From Prevotella sp. (GTDB lineage: Bacteria; Bacteroidota; Bacteroidia; Bacteroidales; Bacteroidaceae): a stretch of 64,000 nucleotides of DNA. The DNA is taken from assembly GCA_024682415.1 (NCBI GenBank), contig JAIKZG010000031.1, positions 19,923 through 83,922 on the forward strand, written 5' to 3'. A program made the position numbers and the translations under genes. Numbering within the stretch: position 1 is the stretch's first letter; each line of letters starts with the position of its first letter. Shown here piece by piece: positions 1 to 9,522 of this stretch. The notes under the pieces are model-generated. The model was not told the origin of the DNA. It saw only the letters and a list, made by a program, of their open reading frames with translations, and searched no databases.

Positions 1-2
1 AC

Positions 3-1994
3 AGGGGCAAATACATTCCAGGACTTATCGTGACTGCCATTTTCTCAGGCTTTGAGGTGCTGGCAAACCATGTGCAGATGACATATTATTATCTGTTTAT
101 CATTCTATTCATGGTTATCGGCTATCTTATCGACGCCATTCGCAACAGAAAGATGGCTAATTTCTGGAAGGCTTCGGCTGTATGCGCTGTGGGCGCGGCT
201 CTCGGTGTGTGCATGAACATAAGCAACCTATACCACACATGGCAATATGGTCAGGAGACGATGCGCGGAAAAAGCGAGTTGGTGAAGAGAAATGCTGCCA
301 ACCAGACGAGCAGCGGTCTTGATCGCGACTATATCACTCAATGGAGCTACGGCATAGACGAGACATGGACTTTGCTTGTGCCGAATGTAAAGGGTGGAGC
401 AAGCGTGCCATTGTCACGAAGCAAGGTGGCAATGGAAAAAGCCGACACCAATTTCGCTCAGATTTATCAGCAGATAGGACAATATTGGGGTGAGCAGCCT
501 ATGACAAGCGGCCCGGTATATGTAGGCGCGTTTGTCTTAATGCTCTTCATATTAGGCATTTTCATTGTGCGTGGCCCTACGAAGTGGGCGTTGTTGGCAG
601 CCACAATACTGTCTATCCTCCTTTCATGGGGTAGAAACTTCATGCCTTTCACCAACTTCTTTATAGACTACGTTCCTCTCTATGCCAAATTCCGCACGGT
701 GTCTTCAATTCTCGTAATAGCGGAGTTTACAATCCCTCTGCTCGCAATGCTTGCACTGAAGAGAATTGTGGAAGAACCTGAGATACTGAAAACAAAGCGT
801 AAATGCTTTATTATAAGCCTTGCTCTGACGGCAGGCGTGGCACTTGTCTTCGCTGTAATGCCAGGAGCTTGTTTCTCCGACTTCGTTTCAAGCAGCGAGA
901 TGAGAGCATTCCAACAAGGTCTGCCGGCAGAATACCTCAATCCGTTGCTCAGTAATCTGCGCACCATGCGCGAAGCTGTAGTTTCGGCAGACGCATGGCG
1001 TTCATTCTGGATTATCATCATCGGAACACTGTTCTTGTGGCTATACTCTGCTAAGAAAGTGAACGCTTCTATTATGATCGGTGCTTTAACTGTGCTCTGC
1101 CTTGTTGATATGTGGCAGGTAAACAAGCGTTATCTCAACGATGATATGTTTGTTGACGCAAATGTGCGCACTCAGCCTCAACAGATGACGCAGACAGATA
1201 AAATAATCCTTCAGGACAAGACTCTCGACTTCCGTGTGCTGAACTTTGCTTCCAACACGTTTAATGAGAATGAAACTTCTTATTACCACAAGAGTATCGG
1301 CGGTTATCATGCTGCCAAACTGCGTCGTTATCAGGAATTGATTGACGCCTACATAGCTCCAGAAATGCAGAATGCAATGCCTGCCATCGCCAACGCGCAA
1401 GGCGACATGACAAAGGTGAACGGCGACAGCATATTCCCTATACTCAATATGCTCAACACTCGCTACATGATTCTGCCTTTGCAGGGCGGACAAACCGTGC
1501 CTGTGCGCAATCCTTACACCTACGGCAACGCATGGTTTGTGGATAAGATAACATACGCTCAGAATGCCAATGAGGAGCTTGAGAAGACAGGCAAGATAGA
1601 CTTGCGCCATGAGGCTGTCGCCGACGCGAAATTCAAGACACAGCTCGGCAATGCCGCTGAGCAGGATGATGTTTCCATCGTGACAATAAAGAGCTATGCT
1701 CCTAACCACCTCGTATATAATGTAAACTCAGGCAAAGGCGGCATCATCGTGTTCTCTGAGATTTATTATCCGGGATGGACAGCTACCGTAGACGGCAAAG
1801 ACGTAGAACTCGGCAGAGCAAACTATGTATTGCGTGCGCTCAACGTAAGTGCCGGCAAGCATGAAGTAGTGCTCGACTTCCATCCTAAGTCAATCAAGGT
1901 GACAGACACTATCGCTTATGTTGCTTACGGCATATTGATAGCATTGCTCATTGTGTTGGCATTTATTTCTTACAGAAAGAAAGACAAGCAATAA
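3..1994 (+). CDS. YfhO family membrane protein, 5' partial
   Basis: The reading frame is open to the left edge of the window (RGKYIPGLIVT precedes the first listed start, an internal GTG at 30), so the N-terminus lies outside. Several hydrophobic segments are spread over the first half, a long extracytoplasmic stretch fills the middle, and a last membrane helix sits near residues 630-648 before a basic tail. The C-terminal domain with YYPGWTATVDG and a beta-rich tail is typical of YfhO proteins, large polytopic proteins linked in Firmicutes to glycosylation of cell-surface polymers. In Bacteroidetes the substrate is unknown. The stop overlaps the next start (TAATG), so it is translationally coupled to the GSCFA gene. 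Family call is firm; role is not. Confidence 0.85.
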   Translation, partial: RGKYIPGLIVTAIFSGFEVLANHVQMTYYYLFIILFMVIGYLIDAIRNRKMANFWKASAVCAVGAALGVCMNISNLYHTWQYGQETMRGKSELVKRNAANQTSSGLDRDYITQWSYGIDETWTLLVPNVKGGASVPLSRSKVAMEKADTNFAQIYQQIGQYWGEQPMTSGPVYVGAFVLMLFILGIFIVRGPTKWALLAATILSILLSWGRNFMPFTNFFIDYVPLYAKFRTVSSILVIAEFTIPLLAMLALKRIVEEPEILKTKRKCFIISLALTAGVALVFAVMPGACFSDFVSSSEMRAFQQGLPAEYLNPLLSNLRTMREAVVSADAWRSFWIIIIGTLFLWLYSAKKVNASIMIGALTVLCLVDMWQVNKRYLNDDMFVDANVRTQPQQMTQTDKIILQDKTLDFRVLNFASNTFNENETSYYHKSIGGYHAAKLRRYQELIDAYIAPEMQNAMPAIANAQGDMTKVNGDSIFPILNMLNTRYMILPLQGGQTVPVRNPYTYGNAWFVDKITYAQNANEELEKTGKIDLRHEAVADAKFKTQLGNAAEQDDVSIVTIKSYAPNHLVYNVNSGKGGIIVFSEIYYPGWTATVDGKDVELGRANYVLRALNVSAGKHEVVLDFHPKSIKVTDTIAYVAYGILIALLIVLAFISYRKKDKQ

Positions 1995-2794
1995 TGAAAT
2001 TCAGAACTGAAGTAGCAATACCAAAATCTACATTTAAAATAAAACCCTGCGAAGACATGCTCTTCGTAGGGTCTTGTTTTGCCGACAACATCGGCGCGCG
2101 ATTCATTGACGAGAAGTTTCATGCCGTGGTAAATCCTTTTGGCGTGATGTATAATCCCGCAAGCATTCTGCACACTGTGAAGCAAACAGACTGCGCTCCG
2201 CAAACCGCTGTGTTCACTCTTGGCACTAATCACGTCTACATTCTAAAAGAAACAGGCGAAATTGTAGACAACTGCCAAAAACGCCCACAGCGACTGTTTC
2301 ACGAGGAGAAATTAAGCATTGAGGAATGTTTTAATTACCTTTTAAAAGCCGTTGAAACGCTTATTAAACGCAATGCATCGGTTCATGTCATTATCACAGT
2401 CAGCCCTATCCGATACGCGAAATATGGTTTTCATGAAAGCGCGCTGAGCAAGGCAACACTTCTTCTTGCTGCCGACAAACTGGCGAAATCATACCCCGAC
2501 ACCGTAACATATTTCCCTGCTTACGAGATAATGAACGATGAGCTGCGCGATTATCGTTTTTATAAGGCAGACATGCTCCACCCATCAGAACAAGCGGTAG
2601 AATTTATATATGAGCAATTTGCCGACACATTCTTCGCTCCCGAAACATTCCAATTTTTAGATAAGTGGCACCCTATCCGTGCCGCTCTTTCCCACAATCC
2701 TTTCAATCCCGATTCAGAGGAATATAAAGTCTTTCTTGCCAAGACTAACCTGCAATACGAAGAGCTTAAAAAAGAATATCCCAATATGCCATAA
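1994..2794 (+). CDS. GSCFA domain-containing protein
   Basis: The family is named for its N-terminal motif, visible here as FVGSCFADNIG near residue 25. The fold is related to SGNH/GDSL hydrolases; a later DMLHPSEQAVEFIYEQF has the Asp-x-x-His arrangement expected of such a catalytic dyad. At 266 aa it is within the usual range for a single-domain protein. No signal peptide is seen, so it is probably cytoplasmic. Start overlaps the YfhO stop by one base (TAATG), indicating a coupled operon. The substrate is unknown; acyl or acetyl ester hydrolysis on an envelope glycan is an inference from fold and neighbour only. Confidence 0.88.
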   Translation: MKFRTEVAIPKSTFKIKPCEDMLFVGSCFADNIGARFIDEKFHAVVNPFGVMYNPASILHTVKQTDCAPQTAVFTLGTNHVYILKETGEIVDNCQKRPQRLFHEEKLSIEECFNYLLKAVETLIKRNASVHVIITVSPIRYAKYGFHESALSKATLLLAADKLAKSYPDTVTYFPAYEIMNDELRDYRFYKADMLHPSEQAVEFIYEQFADTFFAPETFQFLDKWHPIRAALSHNPFNPDSEEYKVFLAKTNLQYEELKKEYPNMP

Positions 2795-2841
2795 TTTGTT
2801 TAAAAATTACGGATTGATACCATTTGAATGAATATTTTTTA

Positions 2842-2849
2842 TACTTTTG
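2842..2849 (+). promoter_or_regulatory. Bacteroidetes -7 box for the secreted protein at 2935
   Basis: TACTTTTG fits TAnnTTTG, with a TTTG about 15 bases upstream as a possible -33 box. It gives a leader of roughly 80 nt before the ATG at 2935. Confidence 0.5.
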
Positions 2850-2934
2850 TAGCTGATATTTGAGATAAAGAGATTTCATATTTTTCAGAGAGAGATTTCT
2901 AATAATATATATTTACCTATTAAACGTTGATTTT

Positions 2935-5064
2935 ATGAAGAAAATCATTACTCTAATGCTTGCGCTAATTGCGCAAATCAATTTGTCTGTTGTTAAAGCA
3001 GCAAATGATTATGTGCCTACCATTTACGGCAATATTATCAACATGTCGAGTTGGGGTGCCCGCTCAGATCAGGATAAGCCATATGGCGTTTATTCTTTTA
3101 GCGCATCACCTACCAACTTCGAGTTTAAGAATGTTTCTCCAACAAGCCTTAACTTCTATGCAACTGGCAATGGACTGATTGCCAACGGAGAATATAATTT
3201 CGTGGTGCGCGACTTTGATTATTACTCTTATGATTATTACTATCAGCTTTACACTTATGACACAGAAACATGGAAACTTAAGAAGTCGCCGGTGGATGTG
3301 GACAAGGATTTCTCAAGCTGCGATTTCACTCAAGACCCTGTTTCGGGTAAGATCTATAGTACTAATGTGGTGGTGAAAACAGATTATTATGGCAATGTAT
3401 TGTCCACAAAATACAACCTGAATGAAGTGGATTTCGCCAACGTGAAATTAAAGATTATCGCGAGTCTTGACTCTATGATATGCACAATCGCTGCTGACAA
3501 CAGCGGACAGCTGTATGGCATCTCAAAGGGTGAAAACTTATATAAAATCAGCAAAACTGGCGAATTAACATTTGTCGGCAATCTTGGTCTCGCTGCCTAT
3601 AATCTTACTTTCCTCCTTGAAGATGGTATCCATACAATGAGTTCCACTTTCGATCCTAAAACCAACAATCTATACTTGTCGGCTTATTGCTGGAACACAA
3701 AGGACTTAGAGTTTGAGACATTCCTTTTCTATATAGATACAGCCACGGGAAAGGCAACCAAAGTAGTAAAATATCCAGAAACAGCTCAAGTGGTATCTCT
3801 TTATATACCAAAGCCAGCTGCCGATGAAGAAGCACCGGCAGCCGTAAGTGATTTATCTGTTGATTTCAAGAATGGCGCTCTTAATGGTAACGTTAAATTC
3901 ACAGTTCCTACAAAGACTAATGCAGGCGAAGATTTGACAGGCGAATTGACATATAAGATTGTTGTCGCAAATGAAGTCATAGCCACAGGCAAAACTCAGT
4001 CTGGTGCAATAGAATCTGTACCTGTAGTAGTTAAGAATGGTGGCGAAACCAAGTTTATTGTGACTATAGCTAACGATAAAGGAGATGGCGTAGAGCAAAA
4101 AGTTTTAGCCTGGATAGGTTATGATGTAACCCAAGCTCCAAGCGATGTGAAGCTTACCATAGAAAATCATACGGCAAAAGTGATATGGAATGCTCCTACC
4201 GAAGTGCTGCATGGAGGATATTTTGATAGCGAGAATTTGAAATATAATGTAGTGCGCTATCCTGACAACGTTGTTGTTGCCGAGAATATAGGCAATACAG
4301 AGTATGAGGACGGATTGAATCCTACGGAGATGACAAGTTACACTTATGGCGTACAAGCAATAAATGGCAACCAAAAATCTGAGATAAACAAATCGAATGC
4401 TTTTGCCGATGGCCCTACATTCACTGTTCCATATTACAACGCATTGGAATCGAAGAAAGATTTTGAAACGTTTGTCAGTGTTGATGTTAATGGCGATAAG
4501 AAATATAGTGAGATGTATGGTTATGTTATCCAGCATGAAGGCTATTGGGATTATAACAATGCTATCAAGTGCGTTGTCTATTATGAGAGCAACCAACGTG
4601 CTAACGACTGGTTTGTTAGTCCGTTGATCCATTTTGAGGGAGGAAAGACATATAATGTAATTTTTGATTCCAAACGTGAGGTTGAGAGATTCCAAGAGCG
4701 TTTAGCCATAGCTTATGGAGAGAGCTTTAATTTTGATGGTTACACCACATTGGTAGACAGCTTGAATCCACAGTCTGGTGAATATTCTACTTATAAATAC
4801 AGTTTCACCCCTTCTCTCACAGGTGATTATCACATCGGTTTCCACGCATTAAGTAAAAATCAAGGTCATCTATATTTAAAGAATATAAAGGTAGAACTTG
4901 TAGAACAGTCAGCCACGGGCATTTCTGCTCTTCAAAATGATGACAATGAAGTTGCTGATATATACACATTGCAGGGAGTTCTTGTTCGTCGCCAAGCCAA
5001 CTCATTTGCAGGATTACCCAAGGGCGTATATATAAAGAACGGTAAGAAATTTGTGGTGAGATAA
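2935..5064 (+). CDS. secreted multidomain protein with FN3-like and choice-of-anchor-type domains and T9SS-like C-terminus
   Basis: A signal peptide (residues 1-22, ending VVKA) is followed by a beta-propeller-like N-terminal half that reports periodic values (YGISKGENLYKISKTGELTFVG). Fibronectin-type repeats follow (about 285-490), then a jelly-roll-like region with WFVSPLIHFEGGKTY near 560, as in choice-of-anchor J domains. The last 50 residues (IYTLQGVLVRR ... GLPKGVYI) match the C-terminal sorting domains common in Prevotella proteins exported by the type IX system. Function is unknown; an exported adhesin or glycan-binding protein is plausible. It has its own promoter and stands alone between the GSCFA gene and a convergent TonB receptor. 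Confidence 0.75.
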   Translation: MKKIITLMLALIAQINLSVVKAANDYVPTIYGNIINMSSWGARSDQDKPYGVYSFSASPTNFEFKNVSPTSLNFYATGNGLIANGEYNFVVRDFDYYSYDYYYQLYTYDTETWKLKKSPVDVDKDFSSCDFTQDPVSGKIYSTNVVVKTDYYGNVLSTKYNLNEVDFANVKLKIIASLDSMICTIAADNSGQLYGISKGENLYKISKTGELTFVGNLGLAAYNLTFLLEDGIHTMSSTFDPKTNNLYLSAYCWNTKDLEFETFLFYIDTATGKATKVVKYPETAQVVSLYIPKPAADEEAPAAVSDLSVDFKNGALNGNVKFTVPTKTNAGEDLTGELTYKIVVANEVIATGKTQSGAIESVPVVVKNGGETKFIVTIANDKGDGVEQKVLAWIGYDVTQAPSDVKLTIENHTAKVIWNAPTEVLHGGYFDSENLKYNVVRYPDNVVVAENIGNTEYEDGLNPTEMTSYTYGVQAINGNQKSEINKSNAFADGPTFTVPYYNALESKKDFETFVSVDVNGDKKYSEMYGYVIQHEGYWDYNNAIKCVVYYESNQRANDWFVSPLIHFEGGKTYNVIFDSKREVERFQERLAIAYGESFNFDGYTTLVDSLNPQSGEYSTYKYSFTPSLTGDYHIGFHALSKNQGHLYLKNIKVELVEQSATGISALQNDDNEVADIYTLQGVLVRRQANSFAGLPKGVYIKNGKKFVVR

Positions 5065-5089
5065 TAAGACATCGCTTTCGATAATATAG

Positions 5090-5170
5090 GCGTGGACATA
5101 ACTATATCTGTTATTCTGTTGGTTCTCCTAATCATTCGTAAAAATAGATACTTAAAGTTATGATCCACGC
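5090..5170 (+). ncRNA. structured element, copy A of a three-copy stem-loop family
   Basis: GCGTGGA (5090-5096) and CATAACT (5097-5103) pair with TCCACGC (5164-5170) and AGTTATG (5156-5162), a 14-bp stem with one bulged base. An inner stem is TATCT (5105-5109) with AGATA (5146-5150). The apical part contains GTTGGTTCTCC. Copies with the same layout and compensatory changes lie at 42821-42907 and 61942-62028. No promoter box precedes this copy, so it may be the 3' end of the upstream mRNA, a terminator-like structure or a decayed element. Confidence 0.45.
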
Positions 5171-5523
5171 TTTCTCTTTTGTATTTAGCACAAAAATTTA
5201 TACTTCATTCTTGTTAGCAACAAACAATTCCATGTTATGAACAAGACTTTCTTTGATATCTTGTGTTTATATTCTACCATTAAATCATTGTCAAAATTTG
5301 AAATGAAGTATTAATCATTAGCAGTTTATGTTTAACTATGCCATCGGATAGATTTATTCTGTCCAGACATATTGATATTTCATAATAAATACAGACGGAA
5401 CTAGTCCTTTTATAAATATAAAAACCATAATGGCAGTTTGCTGTCCACAGCGACAAGTTCCTTGCTGATACACTTTATATATCTTAAAAAGATAAACTTA
5501 AAATAATATTTTTTTATAAGCAA

Positions 5524-5558
5524 AATGGGCGACTTCAACATAAGAGAAGCCGCCCATT
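5524..5558 (-). terminator. terminator of the TonB receptor gene
   Basis: AATGGGCGACTTC and GAAGCCGCCCATT form a 13-bp hairpin (one G-U pair in the minus-strand RNA), followed on that strand by TTTTG. It lies just past the receptor stop. Confidence 0.7.
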
Positions 5559-5601
5559 ACATTATTAACCAAGTTCTATATTATTATGAAAAATACGCTA
5601 T

Positions 5602-7635
5602 TTATATATCAAGATTTATGGTCGCGCCTGCCATAAACCAAGCACCTGGCTGAGGAATTCCGCCAAAGTCGCGATAGCGATGAGCAGTGATGTTGTCAGC
5701 CTTTACATACAGAGAATAACGGGGCACAGACCATTGCACCTTGCCGTCAAGCTTGGCATATGGATGATAGCCGTTCATGCGCTCCTGCCAACGAAACGAC
5801 CATGATGCGGAGAGATTACTCCAAATGCGGTGGTCGAGCTGCGCTACAAACTTATGACGCAGATATGACAAGGCAGTCAAACCACGGAAAATATCCTGTG
5901 TCGCCTCATGTTTCTGATGAATGTATGAATAGTTGGTCTTAATCTGCGTAACGGGACAAACGTCGCCCAACCACTCCTGAGGACGCAACGCCACCTCCAC
6001 GCTCGCTCCGAGATTGTCGAGCTTGCTTACATTCAGGCAATGAGATTTTCTGTCGGTCTCGGCAAGATACACCCAGTCAATCATATCTTTTCCATGACTG
6101 AAGAAGCCACTTACCACTGCCGATATGCCTCGCTCTCTGAATCTTGCACCCACCTTATAAGCGTCGCAACGCTCAGGACGCAGCTCCTTATCACCTTGCT
6201 GCAAAGCGTTGCTCATATATAAATCGGTGAATGTAGGCATACGCAAGCTCTTATTCCATGACGCGTATATCTTCCAGCTGTCCGATGGACGATAGGCGAT
6301 GTCTATGCCTGGATAGAATCTATATTTGCTGTCAAGACCTGTATTCTTATTGGCAAGCAGTCCGGCGGAAAGGGTGAATTTGCTGAGCACGATGTTATGC
6401 TCCACAAAGAAACTTGCGTTGGTGCGCTCCGCGCGCTTATCATAATATCTCTCTGTAGACTCCACACGCTTAAATCTTGACTCATCCATTAGCTCACCGA
6501 GAGCCGTAGAGAGTATTCGCTCCTTGCGCACCTCTCCTCCTATCGCCGTCTTGCCCAAAGCCCACGACAGATAGGCGTTAAGCCCTCCGCCATAGAAGTC
6601 CGTGCGATGATAGTTCTCACCGTTTTCCGCACCTGCCATGTTGCGTATCAACTGATAATGGTCGTAATCGCGGTCATAATAAAGCGATGGAAGGATGTGG
6701 AGAGCATCATCGCGAAGCAGCTTTATATCGGCTTTCACGCTCGCCATATAGCGTGACGTTTCCTCATACTGATTACGGAAGCTTGCGCTATAAAAGGTAT
6801 TAGCACCATACTTCTGCTCAAACAGTCCTGTCTGCCACTCCATGTCTATATGCTTGGAAGCATAATTGCCCATATAGAATGTTCGGCGCTGATTGAAGTC
6901 GCTATGCTCCGTGCCACCATCGCTTTGGCGATAACCTCCGCTGATGTGGTTGCTCCATGCTCCACGGGCGATGTTAAGCGACGCGTTTCCACCAAAAGTG
7001 CCATACGAGCCAGCCTCGGCAGAGAGCTTTGCCCCTGACTTTGCTGCAGCACGAGTTACGATATTTATCGCTCCGCTGAAAGCCTGCGCGCCAAACAAAC
7101 GCGAAGATGCGCCTTGAAGCACTTCAATGCGTTCTATGTCGTCGATAGAAATGGGGAAAAGGGCTGCGTTATGACCAGTCTGTGGGCTACTTAGATTAAT
7201 GCCGTTCAAAAGGATAGTAACCTGATCAAACGATCCGCCATCGATGCAAATGTCCGTCTGTACACCAAAGCCACCACGCTGACGGACATCCACGCCTGTG
7301 GCTAATTTCAAAACATCAGTGATACTCTGAGCGGCGGCATGCTGAATGTCGTCGTGAGTAATCACAGCTACGAGTTTCGCTGTCTGCAATGCTGTCAGCG
7401 GTGCTCGTGAACCCGTTACCACCACTTCGTCGAGCTTCACTTCCTCTCTGCTCAACGAGTCCTTGGCGAGTGGCAATATGCCCACGCCGTCGGCCTTAGC
7501 GTAAGTGAGAGTAGGAATGCTCAGCACGCCAACGAGCACCTCTTTTCCCAATACAGAGAAAAGAGAATAGCCATGGCGCGAGAAGTGTTTAAACTTCAAC
7601 GGATTGAGCTGATTGAATAACTTAGTTTTTTTCAT
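5602..7635 (-). CDS. TonB-dependent outer-membrane receptor, BtuB/siderophore-receptor type
   Basis: I place the start at 7635 (MKKTKLFNQ), seven codons inside the listed ORF, because the promoter box lies at 7645-7652 and would exclude the longer form. A signal-like region ends near residue 45; a TonB-box-like LDEVVVTGSRAP follows, then the plug domain (VITHDDIQH ... IERIEVLQGASSRLFGAQAFSGAINIVT), then a long beta-barrel ending in an aromatic/hydrophobic terminal strand. It lacks the CarboxypepD-like N-terminal domain of SusC proteins and is about 680 aa, so it belongs to the BtuB/iron-siderophore size class. No cobalamin or iron genes lie nearby, and it has no SusD partner; substrate unknown. 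Confidence 0.85.
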   Translation of the reverse strand: MKKTKLFNQLNPLKFKHFSRHGYSLFSVLGKEVLVGVLSIPTLTYAKADGVGILPLAKDSLSREEVKLDEVVVTGSRAPLTALQTAKLVAVITHDDIQHAAAQSITDVLKLATGVDVRQRGGFGVQTDICIDGGSFDQVTILLNGINLSSPQTGHNAALFPISIDDIERIEVLQGASSRLFGAQAFSGAINIVTRAAAKSGAKLSAEAGSYGTFGGNASLNIARGAWSNHISGGYRQSDGGTEHSDFNQRRTFYMGNYASKHIDMEWQTGLFEQKYGANTFYSASFRNQYEETSRYMASVKADIKLLRDDALHILPSLYYDRDYDHYQLIRNMAGAENGENYHRTDFYGGGLNAYLSWALGKTAIGGEVRKERILSTALGELMDESRFKRVESTERYYDKRAERTNASFFVEHNIVLSKFTLSAGLLANKNTGLDSKYRFYPGIDIAYRPSDSWKIYASWNKSLRMPTFTDLYMSNALQQGDKELRPERCDAYKVGARFRERGISAVVSGFFSHGKDMIDWVYLAETDRKSHCLNVSKLDNLGASVEVALRPQEWLGDVCPVTQIKTNYSYIHQKHEATQDIFRGLTALSYLRHKFVAQLDHRIWSNLSASWSFRWQERMNGYHPYAKLDGKVQWSVPRYSLYVKADNITAHRYRDFGGIPQPGAWFMAGATINLDI

Positions 7636-7644
7636 AAGCGGTTG

Positions 7645-7652
7645 CAAAGGTA
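7645..7652 (-). promoter_or_regulatory. -7 box, nearly leaderless TonB receptor transcript
   Basis: On the minus strand TACCTTTG ends about ten bases before the ATG at 7635, so the predicted start of transcription falls within about 5 nt of the start codon. No convincing -33 box was seen. Confidence 0.6.
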
Positions 7653-7701
7653 ACACTTTTCACAAATATTTCACATTTTCCGATTTGAATTTGCTTCCTT
7701 T

Positions 7702-8025
7702 CTGCGCATGCGCGGATACAACGTTGATGTAGGCGTTGTCACTGCGAATGGCAAAAACAGCGATGGCAAAAGCATAAGAAAGCAGCTCGAAGTAGATTTC
7801 GTTTGTAATTTTGGCAGCGACAGATACTACATTCAGGTTGCTCCTCTGAATCTCGACACTGAAGAGAAGCGCAACCAGGAGTTAGCCTCTCTGCGACAGA
7901 TTGACGACGATTTCAAGAAAGTGGTTATTGTTGGCGGTCAGTCCATAAGCTATCAAAATGATGAGGGCATCATTTTCATCAACATATTTGATTTCATGAT
8001 GAACAGAGGAGATTTTAAAATATAA
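7702..8025 (+). pseudogene. 3' remnant of an AAA ATPase (DUF4143-type) gene
   Basis: The ORF encodes about 105 residues matching the C-terminal endonuclease-like part of Bacteroidetes ATP-binding DUF4143 proteins: RGYNVDVGVV, KQLEVDFVCNFGSDRYYIQ, and a closing VVIVGGQ ... GIIFINIFDFMM. Such proteins are normally 400-480 aa; the Walker and lid domains are missing. The frame already reads LRMRGYNV upstream of the first ATG, so homology continues 5' of it and stops at the divergent TonB receptor promoter. I read it as a 5'-deleted gene. A stand-alone expressed fragment cannot be excluded but no promoter or start signal is seen. A full-length relative lies at 14729. Confidence 0.7.
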
Positions 8026-8060
8026 ATCCCTTCTTATCTTTTAGAAATTGCAGTAATTAG

Positions 8061-8095
8061 AACAGGGTGCTACCATTATTTGGCAGCACCCTGTT
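8061..8095. terminator. bidirectional hairpin between ATPase remnant and sdaA
   Basis: AACAGGGTGCT and AGCACCCTGTT form a perfect 11-bp stem with a 13-nt loop, with T-rich sequence on either side. It most likely ends the sdaA transcript. Confidence 0.7.
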
Positions 8096-8115
8096 TCTTG
8101 TTATTCTAATTAAGC

Positions 8116-9324
8116 TTATTTGCCGTAGACTTTTGCTAAACCGCCCTCGCTGGTCTCTTTGTAGAGAGAAGGGATGTCGTGACCTGTCTGCTTCATGGCG
8201 TTTATCACCTTGTCGAAAGAAACGCTGTGACGACCGTCGCTGAACGAAGCATAGAGATCGCAGTCGAGAGCACGGGCTGCCGCGAAGGCATTACGCTCGA
8301 TACATGGTATCTGGACAAGTCCACAGACGGGGTCGCAAGTCATGCCGAGGTGATGTTCCAATCCCATTTCAGCAGCGTATTCCACCTGAGTGGTGCTACC
8401 ACCAAACAACTGACAAGCAGCAGCTGAAGCCATGGCGCACGCTACGCCAACCTCACCCTGACAACCTACATCGGCACCGGAAATAGAGGCATTATGCTTC
8501 ACCACATTGCCAAACAATCCTGCTGTGGCCAAGGCATGGAGAATGCGAGTCTCGCTGAACTCATGGCTCGTGGCAAGATGATAGAGCACGGCTGGAAGCA
8601 CGCCACAGGCACCACACGTAGGGGCAGTGACGATAGTGCCGCCAGAAGCATTTTCCTCGCTCACGGCAAGAGCGTAAGAATAAACTAGTCCGCGCGACTG
8701 CAACGACTCCTTATATCCACGAGCTTTCACATAATAAGTTGCTGCCTTGCGCTGCAAATGCAGTGGGCCGGGGAGCACACCCTCATGGTTAAGCCCTGCC
8801 GTAACGCTGCTTTTCATCGTCTGCCACACTGTGTCGAGAAAATCCCAAATCTCCTTGCCTTCACACTCCTCTACATATTCCCAGAAACTCTTGCCATGGT
8901 CTTCACACCATGCGAGAATATCCTTTATCGTGTTGAGGGGATACACATCCTCAAACGAAAGCTTGTCTTCCTTGCCGTTGCCCTCCGACAACGCTCCACC
9001 GCCAATGCTGTAGACAGTCCATTCGTCCATGGTCTTGCCATCTTTATCGACAGCCTCAAACTTCATGCCGTTGGGATGGAATGGCAGAAACACCTGCGGC
9101 TTCCATATTATGCGCAACGGTGCGATAGGCTGAAGCACATCCTGAATGGCTACATCAGTCATGTGGCCTTTGCCAGTGGCGGCAAGACTGCCATAAAGAG
9201 TTACGAAGAAAGCGGTAGCATTAGAGTTTTTGGCAGAAAATATCTGTGCTGCCCTCTGAGGGCCCATGGTGTGGCTGCTCGATGGTCCACGCCCTATTTT
9301 ATATAATTGTTTCAGCGATTCCAT
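8116..9324 (-). CDS. sdaA: L-serine ammonia-lyase (iron-sulfur L-serine dehydratase)
   Basis: It converts L-serine to pyruvate and ammonia using a [4Fe-4S] cluster. The 402-aa chain carries both parts of the family fused in one polypeptide. The beta domain is at the N-terminus (IGRGPSSSHTMGP near residue 12, a hallmark) and the alpha domain is C-terminal. Cluster cysteines are visible in APTCGACG (about 235) and MTCDPVCGLVQIPC (about 328). The length is slightly short of E. coli SdaA (about 454 aa) but normal for Bacteroidales. A promoter box at 9372-9379 gives a 40-nt leader. It is monocistronic, with SusD upstream separated by a terminator. Confidence 0.93.
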   Translation of the reverse strand: MESLKQLYKIGRGPSSSHTMGPQRAAQIFSAKNSNATAFFVTLYGSLAATGKGHMTDVAIQDVLQPIAPLRIIWKPQVFLPFHPNGMKFEAVDKDGKTMDEWTVYSIGGGALSEGNGKEDKLSFEDVYPLNTIKDILAWCEDHGKSFWEYVEECEGKEIWDFLDTVWQTMKSSVTAGLNHEGVLPGPLHLQRKAATYYVKARGYKESLQSRGLVYSYALAVSEENASGGTIVTAPTCGACGVLPAVLYHLATSHEFSETRILHALATAGLFGNVVKHNASISGADVGCQGEVGVACAMASAAACQLFGGSTTQVEYAAEMGLEHHLGMTCDPVCGLVQIPCIERNAFAAARALDCDLYASFSDGRHSVSFDKVINAMKQTGHDIPSLYKETSEGGLAKVYGK

Positions 9325-9371
9325 ATTAATTTTGTATTTGTCGTTGTCCTGTTTTTATGTTTTACGCAATA

Positions 9372-9379
9372 CAAAATTA
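9372..9379 (-). promoter_or_regulatory. -7 box for sdaA
   Basis: Minus strand TAATTTTG, about 48 bases before the ATG at 9324. Confidence 0.5.
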
Positions 9380-9402
9380 ATGTATTTTCCGAGAATACAA
9401 AA

Positions 9403-9446
9403 AGGACTTAAGGAAGTCTATTAAAAAATATCGTCCCCTAAGTCCT
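9403..9446 (-). terminator. terminator of SusCD pair 1
   Basis: AGGACTTA pairs with TAAGTCCT, extended by flanking G-C pairs. On the minus strand the stem is followed by TTTTTG, as expected after the SusD stop at 9523. Confidence 0.65.
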
Positions 9447-9522
9447 CGACTTATATTTGATTTATGACCTTAGTAAGCTGCCTTACTTATATTTCTATCC
9501 ATTAGATGTTGTGTCGCAATGA

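Larger units (their letters stand above)
5065..5601. other. non-coding gap (537 bp) between convergent genes
   Basis: It holds the stem-loop element at 5090-5170 and the terminator at 5524-5558. The AT-rich stretch between (about 5180-5520) shows no credible gene, promoter or repeat. Confidence 0.6.
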
